This document shows positions 42,117 through 52,705 of a stretch of 64,000 bases of DNA, piece after piece. Within the stretch, counting starts at the first letter, position 1; the number at the start of each line of letters is the position of its first letter. Under the pieces are notes generated by a model. The model was not told where the DNA came from. It ran no database searches and worked only from the letters and a program-made list of their open reading frames with translations. The stretch spans positions 47,055-111,054 of the forward strand of contig VHDF01000002.1 in NCBI GenBank assembly GCA_016871495.1, read 5' to 3'. The stretch comes from Verrucomicrobiota bacterium (GTDB taxonomy: Bacteria; Verrucomicrobiota; Verrucomicrobiia; Limisphaerales; VHDF01). The position numbers were made by a program, and so were the translations under genes.

Positions 42117-43193
42117 ATGGTGAAAGTCGGGATCGAATTTATGATGAGAATTTTTTGGGCTGCTTTGGCAATGGGATGGACGGGGATCGTCCCGCACGCC
42201 GCGCTTTACACGGAGCGCGTTTTTGGACCGGAGATTAAGACCGGCAATTACAAACATCCTTCCACCGTGACCGAACTGGACAACGGCGATTTGCTGCTGG
42301 CCTATTACGGCGGCGGAGGGGAGTACGAGCAAGCCACAGCGATCTTCGGATCCCGCCTGCCTCGGGGATCGAAGCGGTGGTCGGCCCCGGTCTCGATCGC
42401 TTCAAACCCCGTGTATTCGATGGGGAATCCTGTCCTGTGGAACTCACCCCAGGGCGAAGTTTGGTTGTTTTTCGTGGTCAGGCCTGGAGCCACATGGTCC
42501 ACCTCCCGCATCGGGGCAAAGATTTCCAAGGATCGGGGCCGCACCTGGAGCGATGCATTCATGGTGACGTTTGACGAGGGGACCATGGTGCGAAGCCGTC
42601 CGATCGTGTTGTCCGACGGCCAGTATTTGCTTCCGATTTATCATGAAACGGGGGCGGACACGGAGCGAACGGGATCGGATACCACCTCACTTTTTTTGAA
42701 GTTCGATCCCAAGACGAGGCAGTGGGGCCGGTCGAACAAGGTGTTTTCCCGGATGGGGAATTTGCAAGCGGCTGCGGTCGAGCTTTCACCCGGGCGGTTG
42801 CTGGCTTTATGCCGACGAGGAGGGGACTATGAGCCTGGGGACGATGCTTTTGTGGTGCAGACGGAGTCTTCGGATGGGGGTCGCACGTGGTCGCCTGGGG
42901 TTGAGACTGGGTTTCCGAATCCGAATGCCTCGGTGGAGTTGATCAAATTGCAGAGTGGGAATCTGCTTTTCATTTACAATCCGAGCATGAATGACCGGAC
43001 GCCGTTGCTGGCTCGATGGTCCGGGGATGGCGGGAAGACATGGCCGCGCGAGCTTGTTTTGGCGGATGGCGCGGGCGATTTTGCCTATCCGACGGCGATT
43101 CAAGGAAAAGACGGCAGGATTCATGTGACCTACACCTCGGACGAACGAACGGTGATTCGGCGGGCCCAGTTTTTAGAATCGGACTTGCGATAG
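42117..43193 (+). CDS. Secreted sialidase/BNR-repeat family protein
   Basis: A 358-residue six-bladed propeller protein. An N-terminal hydrophobic signal (MRIFWAALAMGWTGIVPHAA) suggests export. Three Asp-boxes are visible: SKDRGRTW near 137, SSDGGRTW near 250 and SGDGGKTW near 301. The arginine-rich KHPSTVTELDNGDLLLAYY start resembles exo-alpha-sialidases and 'BNR/Asp-box' hydrolases. Substrate unknown; such proteins in Verrucomicrobiota act on host or algal glycans. ATG 42117 is 8 bp after tcdA; ATG 42141 is an alternative. Confidence 0.8.
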   Translation: MVKVGIEFMMRIFWAALAMGWTGIVPHAALYTERVFGPEIKTGNYKHPSTVTELDNGDLLLAYYGGGGEYEQATAIFGSRLPRGSKRWSAPVSIASNPVYSMGNPVLWNSPQGEVWLFFVVRPGATWSTSRIGAKISKDRGRTWSDAFMVTFDEGTMVRSRPIVLSDGQYLLPIYHETGADTERTGSDTTSLFLKFDPKTRQWGRSNKVFSRMGNLQAAAVELSPGRLLALCRRGGDYEPGDDAFVVQTESSDGGRTWSPGVETGFPNPNASVELIKLQSGNLLFIYNPSMNDRTPLLARWSGDGGKTWPRELVLADGAGDFAYPTAIQGKDGRIHVTYTSDERTVIRRAQFLESDLR

Positions 43194-43201
43194 GCCGGGG
43201 C

Positions 43202-43229
43202 TTGACAGATCGAAGGTTGTTGTTAACAT
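43202..43229 (+). promoter_or_regulatory. Candidate sigma-70 promoter for the cys cluster
   Basis: TTGACA (43202-43207), a 16-bp spacer and TAACAT (43224-43229), 22 bp before the cysI ATG. The stretch after it, up to 43250, is notably AT-rich (ATCATTATCAACTTACTTATG) compared with neighbouring DNA. Confidence 0.5.
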
Positions 43230-43251
43230 CACAATCATTATCAACTTACTT

Positions 43252-44934
43252 ATGATTAAGTCTGATTTAGATGCGGAAGTGACTCATAACGAGAAAATTA
43301 AGAGTGCGATTCCGACGCTTGCTGGGACGATTGCGGCGACCTTATCGGATCCTTCCAAGGATCATTTTTCGGACGATGACCAGCAGTTCATCAAGTTCCA
43401 TGGCATTTATCAGCAAGATGATCGGGATCTGCGGAAGACGGGCAAGAGGTTCATGCTGATGGTTCGAGGGCGCATTCCCGGCGGGGTGATGACTTCCCAG
43501 CAATGGATGGTCTTCGACGATCTCGCGTCCCGGCACGGCAACAACACGCTGCGGATCACCACGCGGCAGAGCATTCAGTTTCACGGTGTGGTGATGTCAG
43601 GGCTGGGGCCATTGATCAAGCAGATCAACGAGAGTTTGCTTTCCACGCTGGCGGCTTGCGGGGACGTGAATCGCAATGTCATGGCGTCGCCCACTCCGGC
43701 TTCCACGGCGGCGAGGGTTGAGGTGCTGGCCGATTGCCGCCGCGTGGCGGAAGCGTTGGCTCCTCGGACCAAGGCCTACCACTCCATCTGGATCGATGGG
43801 GTCCAGTTGAATCTGGAATCCCTTGAGAACAAATCGTTCGTCGATCCACTCTACGGAGCCACTTATCTGCCGCGGAAATTCAAGTCCGCTTTCGTCATTC
43901 CTCCGGTGAACGACATGGATGTGTTCACGAACGACCTGGGCTTCATTGCCATCGTGGAGAACGGAAAACTTGCGGGTTACAATCTCGCGGTCGGGGGCGG
44001 CATGGGACGTTCCCATGGCAACGAAGCGACTTATCCGCGGTTGGCGAGCGAGTTGGGGTTTCTGCCGCGCGAACGCGTGATTGACATCGCCAAGGCGGTT
44101 CTCACCTTTCACCGGGATTTCGGCGATCGCACCGACCGGAAGCACGCGCGGTTGAAGTATGTGGTGGAGGAAAAGGGAGCGGCCTTCGTGAAAAACGAAA
44201 TCGAGCAGCGGGCGGGATTCAAGCTCGAACCGGCGCGGCCTTACCGCTTCGAATCCACCGGCGATACCTACGACTGGCAGAGAGACGTTCAGGGATCCTG
44301 GTTCGTCACGCTTTATGTCCAGACCGGGCGGGTCAAAGACACGGCGGAATGCAGGATGAAGACCGGACTGCGAAGCGTGGCCGAGCAGTTTCCCGGCATC
44401 GAGTTTCGACTGACCGGCAATCAAAATGTGATTCTTGCGGGCATCAGCGACGCAGACCGTCCCCGCATTGAGAACGTCCTGGCCGCTCACGGAGTGAGGA
44501 CGTCTCAACAAGCCTCGGTGCTGCATGCCGCTTCCATGGCCTGCCCCGCGTTGCCGACCTGCGGTCTGGCTTTGGCGGAGTCGGAGCGGATGCTGCCGGG
44601 TTTGGTGGATCGCATCGAGGCCCTGTGCGCCAAGGCGGGCTTGGCGGGCGAGGAGATTGTGATTCGATCCACAGGATGCCCCAACGGTTGCGCGCGGCCT
44701 TACATGGCTGAGATTGCGTTCGTGGGCAAAGCGCCCGGACGTTACCAGGTTTGGGTGGGTGGCAATGTCGCCGGAACCCGGCTGAATCGAGTCTGGAAGG
44801 ATGTGATGAAAGAAGCGGAGCTCGAAAAAGAACTCGAGCCGGTGCTCAATCGCTTTGCGAAGGAACGGCTGAAAAACGAGCGTTTTGGCGACTGGTGCGA
44901 TCGGGTGTTGTTGCCGTCCAGCGTCATTTCCTGA
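43252..44934 (+). CDS. cysI: Assimilatory sulfite reductase, hemoprotein subunit
   Basis: A 560-residue siroheme/4Fe-4S enzyme reducing sulfite to sulfide. It has the two ferredoxin-like halves with FIKFHGIYQQDDRD and LRITTRQSIQFHGV, then Fe-S/siroheme Cys in MACPALPTCGLA (about 430-436) and STGCPNGCARP (about 475-480). The latter four Cys bind the coupled cofactor. No cysJ flavoprotein is nearby, so a ferredoxin or unlinked flavoprotein must supply electrons. First gene of the sulfate assimilation run cysI-cysH-cysD-cysN. Confidence 0.93.
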   Translation: MIKSDLDAEVTHNEKIKSAIPTLAGTIAATLSDPSKDHFSDDDQQFIKFHGIYQQDDRDLRKTGKRFMLMVRGRIPGGVMTSQQWMVFDDLASRHGNNTLRITTRQSIQFHGVVMSGLGPLIKQINESLLSTLAACGDVNRNVMASPTPASTAARVEVLADCRRVAEALAPRTKAYHSIWIDGVQLNLESLENKSFVDPLYGATYLPRKFKSAFVIPPVNDMDVFTNDLGFIAIVENGKLAGYNLAVGGGMGRSHGNEATYPRLASELGFLPRERVIDIAKAVLTFHRDFGDRTDRKHARLKYVVEEKGAAFVKNEIEQRAGFKLEPARPYRFESTGDTYDWQRDVQGSWFVTLYVQTGRVKDTAECRMKTGLRSVAEQFPGIEFRLTGNQNVILAGISDADRPRIENVLAAHGVRTSQQASVLHAASMACPALPTCGLALAESERMLPGLVDRIEALCAKAGLAGEEIVIRSTGCPNGCARPYMAEIAFVGKAPGRYQVWVGGNVAGTRLNRVWKDVMKEAELEKELEPVLNRFAKERLKNERFGDWCDRVLLPSSVIS

Positions 44935-44986
44935 ACTTCATCCTCACGAAACCTTCAAGCATCCCCTCCTTGCCGTCTGTGCTGAC

Positions 44987-45667
44987 ATGACAACCATGAC
45001 CCTGACTCCCGAGGAAATCGCGGAGGCCAATCGAACCTTGTCCGGAGCGGTGCCTGCGGAGACCATTCGCTGGGCGCTCAATCTCTTTCCCGGCGCCGCG
45101 ATTGTCTCCACCAATTTTCGCCCCTTCGAGGCGGCGTTGCTTCATCTCTGTGTGGAGGCCGATCCGGACATCCCCGTCTTGTGGGTGGATCACGGTTACA
45201 ACCGTCCGGCCACCTACCGGCACGCGGAGGAGTTGCGGCGGAGGCTGAACCTTAATTTGAAATCCTATGTTCCTCGCATGACGGCGGCCCATCGGGACGC
45301 GGTGTTCGGTCCGGTGCCGAGTCCCGATGATGAGGCGGCGCTGCGCGAGTTTAGCGCGGTGATGAAATTGGAGCCCTTCCGGCGGGGCATGAGCGAGCTC
45401 GCGCCGCAAGTGTGGTTCACGGCCTTGCGGAAGGTTCAGAATCCCAACCGCGCCGGGCTCGACATCGTCTCTTGGGACAGCCATTTCAGCACGGTTAAAG
45501 TCAGTCCGCTCTTTTACTGGTCCGACGCGGAGGCGGAGCGTTATCTCCAGGCGCACCAACTGCCCAACGAATGGGATTATGCCGATCCTGCCAAGGCCGA
45601 CGAAAAGCGGGAATGCGGGCTTCATGCCGCCTGGGGCAAGCAAGCGGTGGCGGGGCGGACGGCTTAA
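44987..45667 (+). CDS. cysH: Phosphoadenylyl-/adenylyl-sulfate reductase
   Basis: A 226-residue PAPS-reductase-family protein reducing activated sulfate to sulfite. It shows IVSTNFRPFEAALLHL, LWVDHGYNRPATYRHAEEL, WFTALRKVQN (the R-K substrate loop) and the catalytic C-terminal ECGLH. The two Cys-Cys pairs that bind 4Fe-4S in APS reductases are absent, which favours the PAPS-using, thioredoxin-linked type; however no APS kinase (cysC) is in the window. ATG 44987 lies 52 bp after cysI. Followed by cysD. Confidence 0.9.
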   Translation: MTTMTLTPEEIAEANRTLSGAVPAETIRWALNLFPGAAIVSTNFRPFEAALLHLCVEADPDIPVLWVDHGYNRPATYRHAEELRRRLNLNLKSYVPRMTAAHRDAVFGPVPSPDDEAALREFSAVMKLEPFRRGMSELAPQVWFTALRKVQNPNRAGLDIVSWDSHFSTVKVSPLFYWSDAEAERYLQAHQLPNEWDYADPAKADEKRECGLHAAWGKQAVAGRTA

Positions 45668-45700
45668 CCCGCCGGCCTTTTCATCCGAAATTCCTTTCCA

Positions 45701-46603
45701 ATGTCCTCGTTTCATCTTGATCACCTGCAGTACCTTGAAACGGAGTCCATCCACGTCATGCGCGAGGTCGCGGCGGAGTTCGAGCGGCCCGCCCTGCTTT
45801 TTTCCGGTGGGAAAGACTCCATTTGTTTATTGCGCCTGGCGGAGAAGGCGTTCCGTCCTTCGGACATCCCGATGCCGTTCTTGAACGTGGACACCGGGCA
45901 TCACTTTCCGGAATTGAACGAATTTCGCGATCACCGGGCGGGCGAGTTGGGCGCGAAGCTCATTGTGCGCAAAGTCGAGGAGGCGATCGCCGCGGGCGTG
46001 GCTGTGCCGAATCCGGGCGAAGTCAGCCGCAACCGGCTGCAGATCCCCACGCTCCTTGCGGCGGTGGAGGAGTTTCGATTCGATTGCTTGATTGGCGGGG
46101 CCCGGAGAGACGAGGAGAAGGCACGCGCGAAGGAGCGTTTCTTCAGCTTTCGTGACGCCTTTGGCCAGTGGGACCCCAAGAATCAGCGGCCCGAGATTTG
46201 GAATCTTTACAACGCGCGTGTGAACCCTGGCGAGCACATGCGTGTCTTTCCGCTCTCGAACTGGACCGAGATGGATGTTTGGGAGTACATCAAACGCGAG
46301 CGCCTGGCGGTGCCGACCATTTATTTCAGCCACGAGCGGGATTGTGTTCGACGCGGCGGACAGTGGCTTCCGGTCACGACCTTGATGCCTCCGAAACCCA
46401 AGGAAGAGGTCAAAAGGCTCGTCGTGCGCGTGCGCACCATCGGCGATATCATCAGCACCGGCATGGTGGAGAGTCCGGCGGACAGCGTTGAAGACATCAT
46501 CGCGGAAATCGCCGCCGCGAGGGTGACCGAGCGGGGTTCACGCGCGGACGACCGCGCCAGCGAAGCCGCCATGGAAGATCGCAAGAAACAAGGTTATTTC
46601 TGA
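45701..46603 (+). CDS. cysD: Sulfate adenylyltransferase subunit 2
   Basis: A 300-residue N-type ATP pyrophosphatase that forms APS from sulfate and ATP, driven by the CysN GTPase. It has the PP-loop LLFSGGKDSICLLRLA, DTGHHFPELNEFRD, GGARRDEEKARAKERFFSFRD, and a conserved C-terminal RxxE-type tail ending KKQGYF. Length is normal. cysN follows after 10 bp. Confidence 0.96.
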   Translation: MSSFHLDHLQYLETESIHVMREVAAEFERPALLFSGGKDSICLLRLAEKAFRPSDIPMPFLNVDTGHHFPELNEFRDHRAGELGAKLIVRKVEEAIAAGVAVPNPGEVSRNRLQIPTLLAAVEEFRFDCLIGGARRDEEKARAKERFFSFRDAFGQWDPKNQRPEIWNLYNARVNPGEHMRVFPLSNWTEMDVWEYIKRERLAVPTIYFSHERDCVRRGGQWLPVTTLMPPKPKEEVKRLVVRVRTIGDIISTGMVESPADSVEDIIAEIAAARVTERGSRADDRASEAAMEDRKKQGYF

Positions 46604-46613
46604 TTCCCAGACC

Positions 46614-47933
<1,320 letters not shown>

Positions 47934-47944
47934 CTTTGGCGGGC

Positions 47945-48442
47945 ATGGAATCGATTCCGGCACCCGATTGCCATTTCCTCAACGCGGCCCAAGGCTGGCT
48001 CGAACTGGGCAACGCGGCGGAGGCGAGGCTTGAATGGCGGGGCGTCTCGGAAACGCACCAAAGTCATCCCGAGGTCATTGAGACGCTCTGGCGCATTCAA
48101 GCCGCCGAAAAGGAATGGGACGAAGCCTTGCTGACCGCACAACGCCTCGTGGACCATTCACCGGGGTCTCCCAGCGGTTGGATTCATCAGTCCTACACCC
48201 TGCATGAATTGCGACGCACGCAGGACGCCCACGACAAACTGGTCCGGGTGGCCAAGCGGTTCGACACGATTTCGACGATTCCCTACAATCTTGCCTGCTA
48301 TCAGTGTCAGCTCGGTGACCTTGATGCCGCCCGGAATTGGCTCGAGCGGGCCATGAAGATTCAAGGGCGCGATTCCATTCGCGAGATGGCACTTACGGAT
48401 GCGGATCTCAAGCCGCTTTGGCCCGAGTTGCGAAACCTTTAG
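47945..48442 (+). CDS. TPR-repeat protein of unknown function
   Basis: About 165 residues of helical hairpins typical of TPR: FLNAAQGWLELGNAAEARLEW, IETLWRIQAAEKEWDEALLTA, WIHQSYTLHELRRTQDAHDKL and YNLACYQCQLGDLDAARNWLE. No signal peptide, so cytoplasmic. ATG 47945 is chosen; a TTG at 47930 overlaps the cysN stop. Probably the last gene of the cys transcript. Function not known. Confidence 0.8.
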   Translation: MESIPAPDCHFLNAAQGWLELGNAAEARLEWRGVSETHQSHPEVIETLWRIQAAEKEWDEALLTAQRLVDHSPGSPSGWIHQSYTLHELRRTQDAHDKLVRVAKRFDTISTIPYNLACYQCQLGDLDAARNWLERAMKIQGRDSIREMALTDADLKPLWPELRNL

Positions 48443-48490
48443 CGGCTTTTGGTGTTCTTTTCTTCGCCCGCCCCGGGAGATTCCGTCGGC

Positions 48491-49702
48491 ATGGCCGACG
48501 ATCTCGAACCGCGGAGCGATGAGAGGCCTATGGTGACTCCACTCTCACCCGCGGAAGCGGCGGAACTTTTTCAACGCCTGCTGCAGAACATCGAGCAGGT
48601 CATTCGGGGCCAAACCGCCGCGCTGCGCAAGATCCTTGCCGCCCTTGCCAGCGACGGCCATGTGTTGCTCGAAGATTTCCCCGGCACCGGCAAAACGACG
48701 CTGGCCAAAGCGCTGGCCCGGTCTGTCTCCGCCCGCTACAAGCGCGTGCAATTCACGCCCGACCTCCTGCCGAGCGACATCCTCGGCGTCTCCATCTATC
48801 ATCAGCGCGACCAAACGTTCCACTTTCGAGAAGGTCCGGTGTTCACGGAAATTCTGTTGGCCGATGAAATCAACCGGGCTTCCCCGCGGACTCAATCCGC
48901 CTTGCTGGAGGCGATGGGTGAGGGCCAGGTCAGTGTGGAAGGTGACCGGCGGGCGCTGCCGCCGCTGTTCTTCGTCATCGCCACCCAGAACCCGGTCGAA
49001 TTCCGCGGCACTTATCCTCTGCCGGAAGCGCAGATGGACCGCTTCGCGCTCAAATCGTCCCTGGGTTATGTAAGTCCGGAGGCCGAAGCTGAAATTCTCG
49101 CCCGGCAGACGGAGTCGCATCCGTTGGATTCCTTCGAACCGTGTGCCACGGTGGATGAGATTCTGGCATTGCGCGGAGCGGTCCGGCGGGTGCGAGTCTC
49201 GAGTGAAATGCGCCGTTACATGGTGGATCTCGCCTCCGCCACCCGCACTCGTCCGGGGGTTCAGCTGGGTGCCGGACCGCGCGCCTCGCTGGCCTGCGGC
49301 ATCGACACTCAGGAATCGCTTTTGGATCTGATGTTCCTGGGGCCGCGCGCCATTCACCTCACGACGGGGCGTGGGGTGGCTCATGTGGAGCACGCCCTGA
49401 CGCACCTGGCGGCGGTCCGCGCGCAGCCCGGGGCGGGGTTCGCCACACTCGAATCCCTGGTGCTCAGACACGCGCAGGAAATGTGCGGCTGTCTGCTAGT
49501 GCTGCTTCATTGGGATGAGTCGCGCGCATCCTTGGCCCGCCGGCTCGAGGCGTTGCGAATGCCTCTGTTGATCCTCGTGATCACCCCTCGTGGGCGAACC
49601 CTTGAAGGTCCGGATCGCACCGAGGGGGGAACGCGCATCGTGAAGCTCGTGAGTGGAGACATCGAGGCGGGTTTGCGTCAGCTTACAGGATTTGGATTAT
49701 GA
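48491..49702 (+). CDS. MoxR AAA+ ATPase fused in frame to the tail of a DUF58 protein (deletion chimera)
   Basis: A 403-residue protein. Residues 1-269 are a MoxR ATPase: DFPGTGKTTLAKALA (Walker A, about 62), LLADEINRASPRTQSALLEA (Walker B, about 122), VIATQNPVEFRGTYPLPEAQ and GAGPRASLA. MoxR proteins continue here with a helical lid; instead the sequence switches to ESLLDLMFLGPRAIHLTTG, GCLLVLLHWDESRASL and PLLILVITPRGR, which I recognise as the C-terminal third of DUF58 proteins, normally the next gene in moxR operons. An in-frame deletion of the MoxR lid and most of DUF58 explains this. Transglutaminase gene overlaps by 4 bp (ATGA). Activity doubtful. Confidence 0.72.
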   Translation: MADDLEPRSDERPMVTPLSPAEAAELFQRLLQNIEQVIRGQTAALRKILAALASDGHVLLEDFPGTGKTTLAKALARSVSARYKRVQFTPDLLPSDILGVSIYHQRDQTFHFREGPVFTEILLADEINRASPRTQSALLEAMGEGQVSVEGDRRALPPLFFVIATQNPVEFRGTYPLPEAQMDRFALKSSLGYVSPEAEAEILARQTESHPLDSFEPCATVDEILALRGAVRRVRVSSEMRRYMVDLASATRTRPGVQLGAGPRASLACGIDTQESLLDLMFLGPRAIHLTTGRGVAHVEHALTHLAAVRAQPGAGFATLESLVLRHAQEMCGCLLVLLHWDESRASLARRLEALRMPLLILVITPRGRTLEGPDRTEGGTRIVKLVSGDIEAGLRQLTGFGL

Positions 49703-51741
49703 TCAGCACCCCCATCGGACTGGCCGGTTTGGGCCTTGCCTTCTGGGGCTGGCAGACGGGGTTGTTTTGGGTGGGGTTGTTGGCGGGACTGGGATTGGAA
49801 CTGACCCGGTTGGTGCGCCAACCCTGGCAATTCACCCAGAAGGACCTCGACCAGATCTGGAATTTTTGTGTGGTCCTCTTTTTGGCGTCCATCGTGTTCG
49901 CGTTCCTGCTGGGCGAAGGCGGGAATGCGCTGGCTGATGTGGCGAGGGAGAACTCCGCCGCGCATCGATTGGAGGCGTTTCGCAAGAGCGCCCAAACCAT
50001 GGTCACCATTCTGAGCTGGCTGCCCCTGTCGTTTCTTCCCATCTTGGCGGCGCAGGCGTTGGGCAACCGGACGGGCATGGATTGGAGCACCTTTTCCTGG
50101 TGGCTGCGCTTGCAAAGGTCTGGGGCGTCTTCGGGTTCAAGTCCGGGCGTGGATGTCACGTGGCCCTTTTTTGCACTGTGTTTGTTCGCTTCGAGTGCGG
50201 GTAATCACCGGTCCCTCGATTTTCCGATTGGATTCGGTCTGCTGCTCGCCTGGGCGCTCGGTTCGCAACGCCCCCGGCATTACCGCCCGGCGATGTGGGC
50301 TGCGTGCCTGGCCACCGCGATAGTGGTTGCGGGCGGGCTTTATCTTGGTTTGCGAGGTTTGCAGGAGCTGGATCAAAAACTTCAGGCGGCGCTGGGAGCG
50401 CACTTATCCGGGAAAAAGGGGTTTGATCCCCGACAAACCCGGACGGCGCTCGGAACGATTGGGCGAGTCAAGACGTCCGGCGCGATTCTGATGCGAGTCC
50501 AAGGCCCTCAAGTTTTGCTGCGCGAGGCCAGTTACAACGGCTTTCGCCACGTGCAGTGGTCGGCGCCCAGACAGGTCTTTTCCGGGGTGTTCGCCCAGCA
50601 GGACCCGGGGTCGTGGCGTCTGCTGGACCGTCGGGCTTCGCGAGCCTCCGTCCGTGTCCTGCGTCATGCGGCCGAGGACAAATCACTTCTGGCGGTTCCT
50701 CAGGGTGCGGTCGAAATCGAGCGACTCCCGGTCGGCCAGCTCGAAACGAATGCCCTCGGCGTGATTCAAATCAGCGATGCGCCAGGGTTCCTCCAGTACG
50801 ACGCCTTTTTCGATCCTGGGTTCACGGTCGAAAGCCATCCGGACGCGCAGGATGTGGAGGTGCCGGAGATCGAGAAACCCGCCTTGCGAGCCTTGATTGA
50901 GGAGGCAGGATTGGACGGGTTGGACGCGTCTTAAACGGTCGAAAAGCTGGGGCAGTTTTTTTTCACGCGGTTTCGCTACAGCACCTGGATCGAGGGAGCG
51001 TCGGAAGGAGGAACCAACACCACTCCTGTGGCCCGATTCCTGACTCAAACGCGTTCTGGACATTGCGAATACTTTGCCACCGCCGCGGCGCTGGTATTGC
51101 GTGAGTTGGGGATTCCCGCGCGCTACATCTCGGGTTACTCGATGCAGGAAAAACGCGGCGAGGAATGGCTGGTGCGGGGACGGCACGCGCATGCCTGGAC
51201 CTTGGCCTGGGTGGACGGAGTCTGGCGGGAGATTGATCTCACGCCGGCCTCGTGGGTTGAGATGGAGTCGGCGAGGGCACGTTTTTGGGAGAAGTTGGGC
51301 GACGGGTTTTCGGCGGTAAGACTCTTTATTTCCAAAGTTCGATACGGCGATGGCGAATGGAAGGGCGCCATCCCGTGGCTCATGCTCCTGGTGCTCGCTT
51401 ATGCCGGTTGGCGAGTGTACTCGGGAAAGCAATGGAAGAGGAATGAGCCGTCCGTCCACGCGGTCCAACGAGGCCTTTTCCCCGGCCAGGACTCTGAATT
51501 TTATCGAGTGGAACGGAGCATGGAGGAAGCGGGACTTCCTCGCCGTCCAGGCGAGACCCTGGAACAATGGCTGCGCCGCTTAGGGGACGGAGATCGAGCA
51601 TCGGCGGCGGAGCTGCAATCCATGCTGGACCTCCATTACCGGCTGCGATTTGACCCGGGGGGATTGACGCCACCGGCGCGGGCCCGGCTGCGAGAGCAAG
51701 TCGGGGCATGGGAGGCGAAGCGGACACGCGGAAAGCCTTGA
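49699..51741 (+). pseudogene. TgpA-type transglutaminase-like membrane protein with an in-frame TAA
   Basis: One frame of 680 codons with TAA at 50932-50934 (codon 412). Before it: about six membrane helices (DUF3488-like) and the start of the periplasmic part. After it the same frame resumes with LGQFFFTRFRYSTW and the transglutaminase core: Cys in SGHCEYFATAAALVLRELG (about 455), His in RHAHAWTLAWVDG, Asp in WREIDLTPAS. One more helix and a C-terminal DUF4129-like end (ETLEQWLRRLGD) follow. The catalytic core is thus lost from the main product. The gene belongs to the moxR-DUF58-tgpA locus, which is damaged twice. Confidence 0.82.
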
Positions 51742-51784
51742 ACCCGCGTTTTCCTTGATCGACCATCCCGTCGCTTCGACCTCC

Positions 51785-52705
51785 ATGGAGAAATCCGTTT
51801 CCAAGCTCGGACGGGTGCCGAACCCTCCCGCGGGGGAATCGGAAGCGCCGAGCGCCCCGAGCATCCCGAGGGCTCCGCGCTCGATTCGGAAAGGGAGTTC
51901 ATTGCAATCCCTGTTGGATGCTGAGGCCATTGCGTGCTTGGCCAACAATCTCCGATGGGCTTGGTCGGCATTCCCTCGGCGGCATTTTTGCGAACTCGCC
52001 CATCAAGGCCTGGAGTCCCTGGGCATCATGGACCGCGGGGGACACTTGGCGGAGGTGCTGCGCCGGTGCCTGCCCGCGCGATATGACCAAGCCATCGAAT
52101 GCCTTCTCCGATCGCTGACACCGCCCCTGAGGATCACGGAGGACGCCGGGTTGGGCGTCTTCTTTTATCTTCCTCATGTGTGTTTTGTGGCCAAGTTCGG
52201 ACTTGATCCTGAGGGCAATGGGGGAACGGATCCTTTTGAAATTTCGATGCGCGCTCAATACGCGTTGACTCGGCGGTTTACCGCCGAGTTTTCGATGCGC
52301 CCTTTTCTGATCCAGGAGCCACGCCGAACGATCGCCCGACTTCTCCAATGGACGCGCGATCCCGATCCGCACGTGCGCCGGTTATGTTCAGAGGGATCGC
52401 GTCCGCGTCTTCCGTGGGCGTGCCGGATTCCTGAGTTCGTGCGCGATCCGAGCCCGACGCTGCCGATTTTGGAATCGCTCAAGGATGACCCTGAACTTTA
52501 TGTGCGGCGAAGCGTGGCCAATCACATCGGGGACATCGCCAAGGATCATTTGGGGCTGGCGCTGGGACTTTGCGAGCGGTGGCTCGAGGGGGCGAGTGCG
52601 GAACGGCGCTGGCTGATTCGTCATGCGCTCCGGCATCCCGCGAAGCAAGGCGTCCCTCGCGCGCAGAACATCCGAAAAAAGGCCGAATCGTCGCCGAGTT
52701 CCTGA
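51785..52705 (+). CDS. DNA alkylation repair protein (AlkD/HEAT-like)
   Basis: A 306-residue HEAT-repeat protein of the AlkC/AlkD DNA glycosylase superfamily, which removes alkylated bases. The diagnostic stretch is FSMRPFLIQEP, WTRDPDPHVRRLCSEGSRPR, LPWACRIPEFVRDPSP and YVRRSVANHIGDIAKDH. The N-terminal ~100 residues are variable and Pro-rich at the start. ATG 51785 is chosen; a TTG at 51755 is in frame. Its stop directly abuts the convergent rsmB stop. Substrate range cannot be deduced. Confidence 0.83.
   Translation: MEKSVSKLGRVPNPPAGESEAPSAPSIPRAPRSIRKGSSLQSLLDAEAIACLANNLRWAWSAFPRRHFCELAHQGLESLGIMDRGGHLAEVLRRCLPARYDQAIECLLRSLTPPLRITEDAGLGVFFYLPHVCFVAKFGLDPEGNGGTDPFEISMRAQYALTRRFTAEFSMRPFLIQEPRRTIARLLQWTRDPDPHVRRLCSEGSRPRLPWACRIPEFVRDPSPTLPILESLKDDPELYVRRSVANHIGDIAKDHLGLALGLCERWLEGASAERRWLIRHALRHPAKQGVPRAQNIRKKAESSPSS

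Noticed and set aside
43228..43250. Fur box ahead of cysI
   Set aside because: Only one AATCATTATC half resembles the consensus; the second half is missing and the pathway is not iron-regulated as a rule.
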